Source: Trichoderma breve
Lineage: Eukaryota > Ascomycota > Sordariomycetes > Hypocreales > Hypocreaceae
Direction: 5' to 3'
Assembly: GCF_028502605.1 (NCBI RefSeq)
Contig: NC_079234.1
Location: forward strand, 1,550,001 to 1,614,000
Length of the DNA stretch: 64,000 bases
Shown here: in pieces, positions 10,041 to 20,366 of the stretch
Layout of the letters: the number at the start of each line of letters is the position of its first letter
Position numbering within the stretch: the stretch's first letter is position 1
Made by a program: the position numbers and the translations under genes
The notes under the pieces: model-generated
What the model saw: the letters and a program-made list of their open reading frames with translations, nothing else
Told to the model about the DNA's origin: nothing
Database searches by the model: none

Positions 10041-13000
10041 TGAAACTGGAATCTTTATGTAATGGCTATGGGTTCAGGTGAATGACTTTGTGTAATGACG
10101 ATGGGCTCAGATGAATGATGGTTAATTAGGGCTATAGCTGTGAGAGAATGTTTCGAATTTAAATAGATTTGTGCTGTCTATGAATCACTTCACCCACTGA
10201 GTAATGATTAATTCAAAAGCTACTTGTCGCCTGCTTTCTAGCCGCGGGCTCCGTCTCGCGCCTTTCTACGTCTTTTCTCCGACATTCAAAAGCTGGACTT
10301 ACCGGGTCGCATAATGTCGAATCCTGCAGGAAACGCTTAGATAAAGCCATGCTGCTGGTCAAGATGGGATCGATATAGGCAACGGATTTAGCCACCTTCT
10401 TAGTGCCGGCCAACCGCGAATTTGCATGAGCTTGGCGCGATTGGCTCCCGCTAACGCACGAATGAGCATCGAGATGGCAATAGAACATCTGATCTCATTT
10501 GATAGATCGCCGGCGTTATGGAGCAGTGGCTCGCGACTCGTTGTAAGTGTAAAAGGAGAGGCTACGGAGGTAGTATAAGCAACCGGCATCCATGCACCCG
10601 CGAGAAGTCGGCATGTGGGGCAAAGGGAATGCCGCTGCACTGCAGACGGCGTTAACAGTAAATGCCTAAGCATCATAGACGCGAGGTGCTCTGTTATATC
10701 GGCTTGTAGATGAAACATCTTGACCGCATGAAGACATGCGTTTGTAGATTCCACGGTAGTACAATAGTTGGCAGCACCGGGCTCATCTCGTAGTCCAGTG
10801 AAAAAGGCGGTTTTCTTTACATCGCACACAACTTCTCTAAACGCCGGACTGAGATCTAGTTTCTGCCTGAGCCCATGGCTAAACAAAACCATGCGTGGAT
10901 CTAACTGACCTGATCCATGCCCGAAATAAGAATACCACAAAAGAGAGAGATAAAAAGGCACCCAAAGCATCGTTGCTATGATGAAAATTTTTGGTTCATG
11001 CGCAGCTGTATAGATCGTTTTGGGAAGGCCTTCCGGAAGAAACTCCGCAGGACGCAGGGGTTAGCAGGCTGCATTCGCGGAAGTCTGGATTTCGGAGGTC
11101 CGGCAAAGGCCGAACGTCGCATTGGTCATGTTGCCGTAATAAAACGAGTCTGATGCTGTAATACAAGGAATCTGGGCCGATAAAGATTCTTAAATTGCCA
11201 GAGTGATTGATGACTTCGGTAGTTAATATTAAGATGCTTACGACGGAGATGTGACTAGAGCTATTTAAATAGCAAAATGTACGGCGCGCTCGGCAGACTA
11301 AGCATCTTACATAGAGTGTGTTGCGCCTATACTTTTTCACATCGTAATCTTCTGTAAAAGCAATTATTTTTATTACTACCTTATTTTATTCTCGCTGCTG
11401 ATAACACCGAGGATTCCGTTGATCTTATCGTGCTATAGGTAACCGACTATTCCGGGTGTACTCCGATTTCTTCTTCTTTTCTTTCTGTGACACCATCTCG
11501 GCCACTACACTTGCAACGTATATTGAGCAGCGAGTTTTCCCACGATGTTCAACAAAATAACGTTGGCTATACTTGTGAGAGCACCTTGTTCTAATCTGGA
11601 CATTGAAAATATGGAGCAAATTAGACGATATCGTGAAGTGTATTTAAGTAATTCGCACACATCTGATCCAAGAAAGCTTAGACATCGATCGACATGCAGT
11701 AGTGAACCCTTTTTTGACGACAGCCTGATCTGGCACCATTCATATAGGTAGCCCACGTGTCAATTATTGGGAGCTTGTCAAAATGTCTAGACCATGCCCT
11801 CGTTGCATGTGCAAAGCCCATATCAGTTACTGCCTGTTCAGCCCAACTCAGCCGTCAAACTCTAACCCCAGCTTATCAGCTCATCAGCCACAGCCCATAT
11901 TCGCCACGTCGAGATGGCATCCAATCAGTGGAGTTCAATGGCAGCAGCTGAAGCCACAGTTAACCAACAGCATGAACTGCCGACGTCACATTTCGAGAGC
12001 TGACAAGCTGTTATGCTGCACAATATAAGAATGAATTCCTCTCCAATGGCTACCTTACGCCCCTGCTATTGGTATCTGCGCTAGAGGCGATCTTAATGGA
12101 ATGAAGCTTTTCTGCTCGTTATTGGAGACATATGCGGAGAATCCGAAATGCCCAATACTCCAGCAATTGCCTTTACTCTTAGGGTCTACGAGAGCCTGGG
12201 TCAGCGCCACCGTCAGGATTCGTGGCGGCGCCTCGGCAGCTATGAACCAGTCCTCTGGTACGTGATGTATGGGGGTTTTAACGAACCATTTCCCCTCATA
12301 ACGTGGCGATGGTTAAGGTTTCTCGTGATATTAAAGCTCATGCTCCCGCCTGGGGTTGCCCTCCGCAATTGCGGTAGCATTGGCGTCCAGATAGAGCATC
12401 AGATCTTTTGCGAGACAAATTCGACGAATACACAAACATGAACTACGAAGAGACTTTAATTCGTTCGAGGATAACGGGTTTATCCCATATTGCCAGGAGA
12501 AATTCTACGAGTGACACATCATCAGGAGGTACCAGTCATGACTACGTTCCCATCATTGTTATGACTGTCATTGTCGTAGCGATTGTTCTAGTACTCCTTA
12601 TCCTTGCGTACGTTTTAAAATTCCCCCAATCTTACTCTTCAATCATGCCTGAAAATGCAAGTAGCTGATGGTTGTAACAGTCAATACACCAAAGTACTTG
12701 ATCGGAAAAAGCCAGCCAACGGGTTTGATGATCCAGAAAGTGCACAGAATGCCGGCAAAATCGAGAAACTGAACCAAAAGGCCCCAACTCAATCCTACAA
12801 GAGCTGGAAAGAGAAGAGCGAGGAAGGGACTGGTTCCGTTAAACAAAGTACTACTCATGTCGTATGGTAAGCTGCCTTTATCATCTGCGTTCCAAATGAC
12901 AAGCCAAGACACTAACGAGTGGCAGTGCAATATGTTTAGAGACCCTACAAGAAGACGATACGATTCGCCTGCTATCATGCGCGCACATTTTCCACTCTCT

Positions 13001-15212
13001 TTGTTTGGCAAAATGGTTTTTGAAGAGGCATAATACTTGTCCGCTTTGTAAGGCGTGCTTCATGTCTTCGTCGGAGAAATCCTCGATACCCGTACAGATT
13101 CCGGAAAGAACACATACCCGATGAGAATTTTCAAATAATAATGTATTTGATACCCACAATGTATATTTAATACAACATATTTCGCGTCCATTACTATTCT
13201 GCCCCAATGATGATGGGCAAAACCTGTCAATGAGTCAACTAATATGGCCGCCATCTACAGAGACAGCGCCATAGTATTGCTATCTTACAACCTCTTGGAA
13301 GGTCTCCACTATTCGCGTATGCATATTGCCATTGCATATTCTGCGTAAAAAGAACAAATTTGCTAAAACAATGCAAAAGTGGGCAAGAAGCAGGAAGCTT
13401 GCTCGTGGGAGATTGTAAATGGCATACTAGAACATGCTCGGAAAGGAGACTATGTAGTAATTTTTTTTTTCGCCAACATCATTACTTGAGTGCAATAAGG
13501 CAAACCTACGTTGTAATTGATGTGGATTTGGTAGTCTTCTAATCACTACTTTCGTGGCAGCCGCTACGATGCTTCAATTACTGGAGTGGAGTGTTGGAGC
13601 GGACAGTGATCGCTTCCCCAACGAAGCAAGAACTACAAATCCACGTTGTAAGGCTGTTATTGGCTTTGCTATTTGCTCTGCAATCATTAAGTGCTCGAAA
13701 TGATGTGGTGTGTTCTGCTCTAAGGTGATGTTTCAATAGGCTACGATTTGATCTGTATTGTAGATTCGCCATTGTAGGCTGCCTTACGGATAGGCACCGT
13801 CGTTTCGAGAAGCAAGCGCGGAAAGAAAAGCCGAATAAAAAAAAAACTCCTCAATATCCGCTAAGCTTTCGAATATGATGCTATTCGATGGTCCCTGCCA
13901 AGACTTTTGCCCAAGCACGGTAAGATGCATCTAATGGGTAGGAGGTGGAATAGCAGCCATCCTGCCCTATCCACACCGTGATAGGAGCATTTGGACAGAT
14001 TTTGGGTGTAACATAAGCACAAAGAAACAAAATGGTAAGAAAGCATCCTTCACATGAATTTAATGTAGCAATGGGCTATAAATCCCGAATATCTTAGGCC
14101 AAGGTTGAAGACAGTTTGGTTCTCCCCTTGGTCTTTATGTGGGCTCGGGTCATTAATGTCCCCGTGCCGAGAGAGCCCTCCATATTTGGATGGTGATTCA
14201 TAGGTAAAAGCGCCGGCCAAGCCGCCGATTTGGGTAGAGACAAGAGATTATGGTGTAAAACTTATCCCTCATACTGGGAGCAGCATACGGTGCTTGGGGA
14301 CGCAGGGGAAAAAAAGACGCCCAGAATAAGCTTACTGGAACATCGGAAGATGGCTCTACTTCGTGCTAGATTCCTGGCCAAGTAAGCTTAATCCCTAACC
14401 TTGTCCTAGGACATGCAACACGGTTCCATTTCGGGAAAGAGATAGCTGCTAAATGGTAGCAGCTTCACGTATGTTTCAATCTCCGAGCTCAGAGTGGGAG
14501 CATAGTATTCTGCGCTTTGTGGGTAACAACAATGCCAATGCCTCGCTATTGTCGGCCGAATCATGTCTGCCAACAGCCATTGGTCACCAGGGCGGGCCAA
14601 GTGAGCTTGCGTGATTAGAAGGCCCAGCGCCGAGGTTACATTCTTTCCGAGCTTCCCTTCCTAGCAACGAGCCTTCATTGCTTACAGGTACGGTCATTGA
14701 ACAGATGTTGACTTTCGATGGCATCATTCGTCTCATTATTCTTCAAATGGCATGGCATTTAATATGAGTCATCGACGTATTTAATACTGGTATTCCTCCT
14801 TTTGTACACCGTGCTCTAGAGGCTGAATCGGACAGATTTTAACGTAAACACTCAGTAAGTTGTTACCCGCTGGCACTATTGCACGCAAAGACCAACCTCT
14901 GCGTCTGCAAGACAATTTAAACTACAGAAAGACCGGCCCCTGCGTGCAAACACCCTGGTACAGCCATCATACTATGCCGGTGCGAAAACCGGCTCTTGGC
15001 TCCCACATTGAGACGCCAGCGTGAATATCAATCTCAAATCCCTGCAAACGGAGTTTTTGCACCTGCGTCACCCCTCTTAGAGATCTGTGATTCAAAGGAA
15101 CACAGTGCCACAGGATGAAAATTTATATATCTTGGCGAGTAGCGCCTCCTGCGTCCGCAGACACGATCAGGTTTCCGTAGGTCCTGTCTCTGACTAGTAC
15201 AATTCTGCTACC
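10041..15212. other. Gene-poor 5.2 kb region
   Basis: No gene here can be supported. The best candidates are: a 203-residue minus ORF at 10359-10970, helical with Cys-rich patches and no recognised domain; a plus ORF at 12408-12668 with one transmembrane stretch (IIVMTVIVVAIVLVLLILAYV); and a 122-residue minus ORF at 12643-13011 with several hydrophobic segments, possibly a decayed membrane protein. None has clear splice-linked partners. The last 250 bp is the promoter of the dehydrogenase gene starting at 15213. Confidence 0.45.
15122..15130 (+). promoter_or_regulatory. TATA-like element of the FMN dehydrogenase gene
   Basis: TTTATATAT lies about 85 bp before the ATG at 15213, a normal distance in filamentous fungi. 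Confidence 0.45.
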
Positions 15213-16159
15213 ATGCGTTCCCATCTATTTACCGCCTTCCTTGCTTCGGGGGCTTTTGCCGCTCGAGAATTCCTGAACGAGCCTGACACAGGCATTGATG
15301 ATGTTCTCAGCGATCTCCCAAAGGGAACTCTGCCAGACTTAACGGACATTATTGGACTTCCTGACTTTGACTGGGCCGCTCGTCATTACCTCCCAACCAA
15401 AAATTACACTTACTACCGTAACGGTGCTGCTGGAGAATGGTCGTACCGCAACAATTTGGAGGTCTTCCACAGATATAGGCTGAGGCCCAGGGTTATGGTT
15501 GACATCACAAAGATTGAGAGCACGCTGCCGTTAGTTCCGAGCGCAGGAGACAATAAAAGCTTTATTTCTGACAGCCAGCTCATAGGACAACTATTCTCGG
15601 CCACAACTTCTCTGCGCCCATCTTCATCAGCCCGTGTGCTCGTGGTGGCTATGGCCATCCCGATGCAGAGCTCAACCTAGTGAAAGGTGCAGCAGCCGGC
15701 AACATTCTCTACATGGTATGTTAATTGTTGATGACCTATAAGGCCAGTTCTAAATCACAGGGTCAATTCTAACTGACAAAAATAGCCGGCACTTCTAGCA
15801 TCATACACGATTGAAGAGATCGCTGCTGCCAAGGCGGAAGGCCAGGTCGTTTTCCAACAGGTAGAAATCCGTCAAACCTTCGTTCGGAGTCACGAATATT
15901 ACTAACACAATTGAATGGTAGCTCTATCTCTCCTCAAACGACACCGAGACCCAAGACCTTTTGGACCGCTCCAAAGCAGCAGGTGCAAATGCCATTGTAT
16001 TCACTGTCGACTCCGCCGCAGATGGAAATAGACACCGAGCTGCGCGCTATGGCGTCGGGTCCGCGTGAGTTAAACTCAACCATCACACACCTTATTACTT
16101 GTTGCTGACCATGGCTGGTAGTGATTCTGAGTATACTTATATCACCGTAAGTCTCCGGA

Positions 16160-16190
<31 letters not shown>

Positions 16191-16771
16191 TTTGCTCTGC
16201 CAGTGATTGATACGAATCGCGTCAACGCCCTGTTACTAATTTGCAGTTCTTGTAGTGGGATTATTATAAGAAAATTACCACTATGACTGATCTACCCGTC
16301 ATTCTCAAGGGAATCATGACGGTCGATGATGCTAAACTTGCTGTTAAGCACAAAGTTCCCGCGATCATCCTGTCAAATCACGGCGGCAGGCAGCTCGATG
16401 GCAGTCCTTCGTCTCTTGAGGTTGCTCTCGAGATACATGAGAAAGCTCCCGAGGTCTTCAAACAAATCGAAGTTTATGCGGATGGTGGTGTTCGATATGG
16501 TGCAGATGTGCTCAAGCTGCTATCGCTAGGTGTCAAAGCTGTTGGCTTGGGTCGCCCGTTCATGTTTGCCAACGTCTTTGGCACTAAAGGTATCGAAAAA
16601 GCCATCGAGATTATTAAACACGAAATCGCCATTGATGCCGCGAATCTTGGCGTCGGGAATCTCGAGCAGATTAACCCCAGCTATGTAAGAACAATGTTTC
16701 CGCTCATTTGCTAAAGGCTGAACTGACAACTCTCATAGGTTCAATGGACCCCTAATAACTGGATGGGATGA
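15213..16771 (+). CDS. Secreted FMN-dependent alpha-hydroxy-acid dehydrogenase
   Basis: Flavoenzyme of the lactate/glycolate oxidase-flavocytochrome b2 family, which oxidises 2-hydroxy acids to 2-oxo acids. Seven exons: 15213-15529, 15586-15715, 15786-15860, 15922-16064, 16122-16146, 16256-16684, 16739-16771; 383 residues, all joins in frame. The N-terminus is a signal peptide (MRSHLFTAFLASGAFA), unusual for a family that normally acts in mitochondria, peroxisomes or cytosol. The TIM-barrel signs are SAPIFISPCARGGYGHP, the strand IVFTVDSAADGNR, LKGIMTVDDA, and the catalytic loop LSNHGGRQLDG (His and Arg at about 272-275), then the phosphate-binding VYADGGVRYGADVLK and VGLGRPF. No cytochrome b5 domain is present. 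What looks like a frameshift after residue 105 is explained by the 56-bp intron 15530-15585. The family is certain; secretion is inferred. Confidence 0.9.
16162..16191. repeat. (TTTC)n microsatellite inside an intron
   Basis: About seven tandem TTTC units in the fifth intron (16147-16255) of the dehydrogenase gene, forming a pyrimidine tract upstream of its acceptor. Confidence 0.85.
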
Positions 16772-17242
16772 ATATACAGCTGGCCATAATATGACGCTCT
16801 CATAGTAGATCCTACGAGCTTATTTACTAAGTTATGGCGTGGAATACTACTGGCGAGAGAGATACAACATCTCATCAAAATAGACAAATAGATAATTTTA
16901 ATGGATTTAGCAATAATTTGTCCGACAGTGTTAGTAAAACCTTCACGTGAATCTTATATGCGGATAGTGACCAGGATCATGATAGATGATATATTTCAGG
17001 TACATGGGATTGGTCAAGTCACTAGGCTATATGCGTCCCCTTGTAAAACTATTGTCACAGAGACACATGCAGTAGCCAAATAAGTGTCCAAATAGTTCTA
17101 AAGAATGTACGGACAATATCCTAGTTCCAAAGTTGATTCCGCCTCTTGGCACTACTTTCCCTCTTGCATTGTAGACGAATTGCTGACTCAATGTTGTTGT
17201 TCTGCATATGAAGGCCAACCGTCCGTCAATCTATGTGATTCC
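16772..17242. other. Convergent intergenic region
   Basis: Spacer between the 3' ends of the dehydrogenase and the small secreted protein gene. No ORF or repeat that I can support. Confidence 0.6.
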
Positions 17243-17584
17243 TTATCCGCATCGTGCAGTTCCAGAGCCACAATCACCTCCGACACCATAGTCGCAGCAG
17301 CCTCCAGAGGGCGAGCACTCATAAACGTGATTGTTGACGCGCTTAGCAGTGATGATGTAGCCGTCGCCGTTCGACCAGACACAGTTGCCGCAGTATTGGC
17401 CTTGTTTCAGGGGATGTTTGGTGCTGCATTTACAGCCGGTGTTTTTACAAGCGCGTTTATCCAAGGAGAGAAGGGATCGTTCTTCGACTTCGGCAACAGC
17501 CTCCACACGGGCCTCAATGTCGACGCCAGCAACCGCTGCCGAGACCAAAGGAGCAATAAGAGCTGCGAGGACGATGAAGCGCAT
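17243..17584 (-). CDS. Small secreted cysteine-rich protein (effector-like)
   Basis: 113-residue single-exon ORF. Signal peptide at about 1-17 (MRFIVLAALIAPLVSA), an acidic alanine/valine/glutamate pro-region to about residue 42, then a dibasic DKR, which is a plausible Kex2 site, and a compact mature domain of about 70 residues with ten cysteines (pattern including CKxxGCKC, YCGNC, GGCCDYG, GDCG, and a terminal RCG). An even number of cysteines suggests five disulfides. No known antifungal, hydrophobin or CFEM signature fits: the Cys spacing is not the hydrophobin pattern and there is no CFEM spacing. A TATA box lies about 110 bp upstream. Likely secreted and disulfide-stabilised; the function (effector, antimicrobial or other) is unknown. 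Confidence 0.8.
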   Translation of the reverse strand: MRFIVLAALIAPLVSAAVAGVDIEARVEAVAEVEERSLLSLDKRACKNTGCKCSTKHPLKQGQYCGNCVWSNGDGYIITAKRVNNHVYECSPSGGCCDYGVGGDCGSGTARCG

Positions 17585-19304
17585 ATTGGTGGCTTTGTTA
17601 TGTCGTTGGAATTTTGTAATAATGATTTTTGGTGAGGAAGGACTGTGGTAGACTGTTGATGCCGATGGTCCGAAACGGATTGTCGGAAGGGCTTTTATAT
17701 ACTATTCCATGTCGCGATGGCTTCCTGTTTGAGCTAAATCTATGCTTAACCATTACCATAAGCCCCGGGGAAGAATGGCTCCGACGACCAATTGACATGT
17801 CCAATCATCAGAGCCAGAGATTCAGCTGGTCTTGTGAAAGCTTCACTCAGCATCATAGCTGAAGTAAGACGATGTTCCGAGCAAGGATGATCTGCGTAAT
17901 TGTAGCACTTCACTAGTACAATGTTTCACTTTCAAAGTGTGTTTGGCGCAGACGGTATACTACATACCCCGCTTACTTGAGGTTACATTGCATCAAACAG
18001 CTATGCTGCCAGGAGGCAAAACCTGGAAAGCTTAGGATTTAAATACTTGATTGGCTGCATTACCAGTAAGCAATGCTTTCTATTCCTCCATGTCAATTTA
18101 TTAGCATAATGTGGTTGGTAATAGTGTTGATGTACCCAATCCACGAGTGACAAAATGCCTTACCACAACACGGCCCCGGCTCTTCAACAGAACATTATTG
18201 GTTCATTATACCATATGTATGATCTAATTGTTCCGTAATGAATGAAGTTATACAAAATTGCTTGATTATTGGACGGACAGAGAAGTTTTCCCTGGTGCAT
18301 CTGTGGTATATGCAAAGCTGACAGGATTTTGCACCCGTTATCAGTACTATTTGAGAGTATAGTAAAGCTGGATATGAACCAGAGTGAAGGACTGAGAAAG
18401 ATTGAGACCAAATCCTAGCATTCACATTCATAAGTTGAAGCCAGGATTACCTGATGGCACTGCGCTCTCTCCGCCCTTTTCGTATCCCTACTTCGCCAAT
18501 ATCGTAACAGTTGAATACATCGTATTCATATCAAGGGCCAATTACATCTAGTCAGCCCATTGCGTCAATTTCGCCCAATCTTCCCTAGCATGTATTAATC
18601 GGAGCCTAAAAATAGAATGTTTAAGGTTGTCGGCAAATGCTAAATGACCTCTCTAGATCATGGCATGGATAGCCCAACTAGGCCGGCACGAATCAACTTG
18701 ATGGTTTCCCCCTTCAAGCCGGTTCTTAGGTTTTCTCTATGAGAAGAGCCCTAATGTACAGGTTCGGCCCTGAATATAGAACATGGACCACCATACATTG
18801 CGGATGATCCGATAGAGTCATATAACGGGCTTAACAAGGTAGCTGAAAAACATTGAGTTGAGAATATATGTACTGCTAGGTTACAATAAGCGTATCATGA
18901 TGCTTGGCCTTATTAGACACCTTAAAGAACCTTCGTGATGCGCCAGCCCATTGATCAAATCGACAACTCGTATATCAACTTCACTTTCCGAATAATAGAG
19001 TATCAAGTCTATCGACATGCCTATGACAATTATCGCTTTGGAAGGCATAATGGGCATCATTCAACGCACGATCGTAGCGAAAGGTGATAGAGTAAATATA
19101 CAGACACATAGAATAGCTCATTTCTTAAGCTTCATTAATAAAATTTGCTATGCTTATTAACTGTAATGCAGGCTAATTCACGTCCGCCATAGTCAAAATA
19201 ACAATGCTATTCTGAAAACAATCCATAACCGAGGGTATAGTATGACAATAAGGCATTAGCGACGTGAATCTTTTGTGCACATGTTGTTACCATCATATTT
19301 TCCT
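17585..19304. other. Intergenic region, 1.7 kb
   Basis: It includes the promoter of the small secreted protein; on the minus strand TATATAAAA lies at about 17692-17701. The remainder is AT-rich with short ORFs only. Nothing else can be supported. Confidence 0.5.
17692..17701 (-). promoter_or_regulatory. TATA box of the small secreted protein gene
   Basis: The minus strand reads TATATAAAAG about 110 bp upstream of the ATG at 17584. This is a strong TATA, common for highly induced secreted-protein genes. Confidence 0.5.
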
Positions 19305-20366
19305 TCAAAGAGACTCTACAAGCTCAATTGCCTTGTGGTCAACAATTGCTGAGCCATATCTCTCACTCATAGCATGCACTCTCTCCTTAGTTTGCAGTTT
19401 GTAGGGCGTAAGCATCCATCCAATACCGGATAAGAGAGATTTGCGGTACTCAACCAGCACATCGTCAAGAGTGAAGGTTGGTCCTCCGAATTTAGCGAGA
19501 GAATCGAGGTAGTGTTGCAAGATGGACATTTCATGTTCCTTGCGGTCCTTGACGGTCAAGGCTCCCACAGCGAAATAGGCAACATCGTGGAAGGCCGATC
19601 CAACGTGGATGAGCTGCCAGTCCAGGAATCGTGGTTGACCGTTGATGAAGTATGTATTACCCGCATGAGGGTCGCCGTGGAGGAGACATGTGAATTTTGG
19701 ATCACGAGACTTCAGGTGCTTCTTCATTGCGGCTGTGATACGCTCCTCGTTCCAGTCCGAGGGGAAGTGAGGTCGTGACTCGCCAACAACCAGGCCTTGC
19801 CACCAGCTACACAGGCTCAGGATGGTGCTGTCGTAGTGTTCTGGGTCAGTGAGCCAAGCGGGCAGATCACTGCTCTTATCTCCCCAAGTTCCGGCGTGGA
19901 GGCCGGCGAGCTGCTCAACGCCTGCCTTTACCTGGTCCACTGTCCAGGTCTCTGTTGGTTCTCCGAATGTGCCACCTTGTTGATTGAGGTCGTCCAGGAT
20001 GACGATTCCTTGCTCGCTGTTGGACCCTGACCACCAGCACTTCAGCATGTCCACGTGGCTGAGTCTTGGAGCGACCCAGGTGAAGAATCCAACTTCCCGA
20101 GTGTAAATGCGGATCATGATATCTGGATATTGGGCGACGACAGCCTGGTTGAAGCCTCCCTTAAGGCAGATGGAGGTGGGCTTGCCGGCCGCACTGGCCG
20201 CCGCTGCATCATCATATGTAATTGTGACGAATAGCTTGCTAGCAGTTGCGAGGAGAATCTGGTTGGTGAACACAAAAGATTTGACCTTTTGTCCTAGGAC
20301 ACTGGAGAGCCACTCTGAGGAGATCTCCTCTGGGGCCAAAGGGAGCTTTTGTTCGGTCTCTGACAT
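19305..20366 (-). CDS. Aminoglycoside phosphotransferase (APH)/choline-kinase-fold protein
   Basis: 353-residue uninterrupted ORF of the protein-kinase-like APH superfamily (fungal phosphotransferase/EcKinase-like group). Early in the N-lobe is the nucleotide-binding region (TSICLKGGF with the expected Lys). The C-lobe carries the Brenner-type catalytic loop LLHGDPHAGNTYF (Asp and Asn in place) and the metal-binding equivalent RFLDWQ, where Asp is followed by Trp-Gln as in the fungal subgroup. An active small-molecule kinase is therefore plausible, but the substrate is unknown; the fold covers choline, ethanolamine, aminoglycosides and fructosamine. No signal peptide or transmembrane segment. 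The neighbours are unrelated. Confidence 0.85.
   Translation of the reverse strand: MSETEQKLPLAPEEISSEWLSSVLGQKVKSFVFTNQILLATASKLFVTITYDDAAAASAAGKPTSICLKGGFNQAVVAQYPDIMIRIYTREVGFFTWVAPRLSHVDMLKCWWSGSNSEQGIVILDDLNQQGGTFGEPTETWTVDQVKAGVEQLAGLHAGTWGDKSSDLPAWLTDPEHYDSTILSLCSWWQGLVVGESRPHFPSDWNEERITAAMKKHLKSRDPKFTCLLHGDPHAGNTYFINGQPRFLDWQLIHVGSAFHDVAYFAVGALTVKDRKEHEMSILQHYLDSLAKFGGPTFTLDDVLVEYRKSLLSGIGWMLTPYKLQTKERVHAMSERYGSAIVDHKAIELVESL

Noticed and set aside
10359..10970. 203-residue minus-strand ORF
   Set aside because: No recognised domain, signal peptide or adjoining exons; kept only as a note in the gene-poor region.
12408..13011. Small hydrophobic ORFs on both strands
   Set aside because: They overlap each other in opposite directions and no splice-linked continuation gives a known membrane protein.
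15530..15585. Apparent frameshift in the FMN dehydrogenase gene
   Set aside because: A 56-bp intron with GTTAGT and CATAG ends restores the family sequence exactly, so the gene looks intact.
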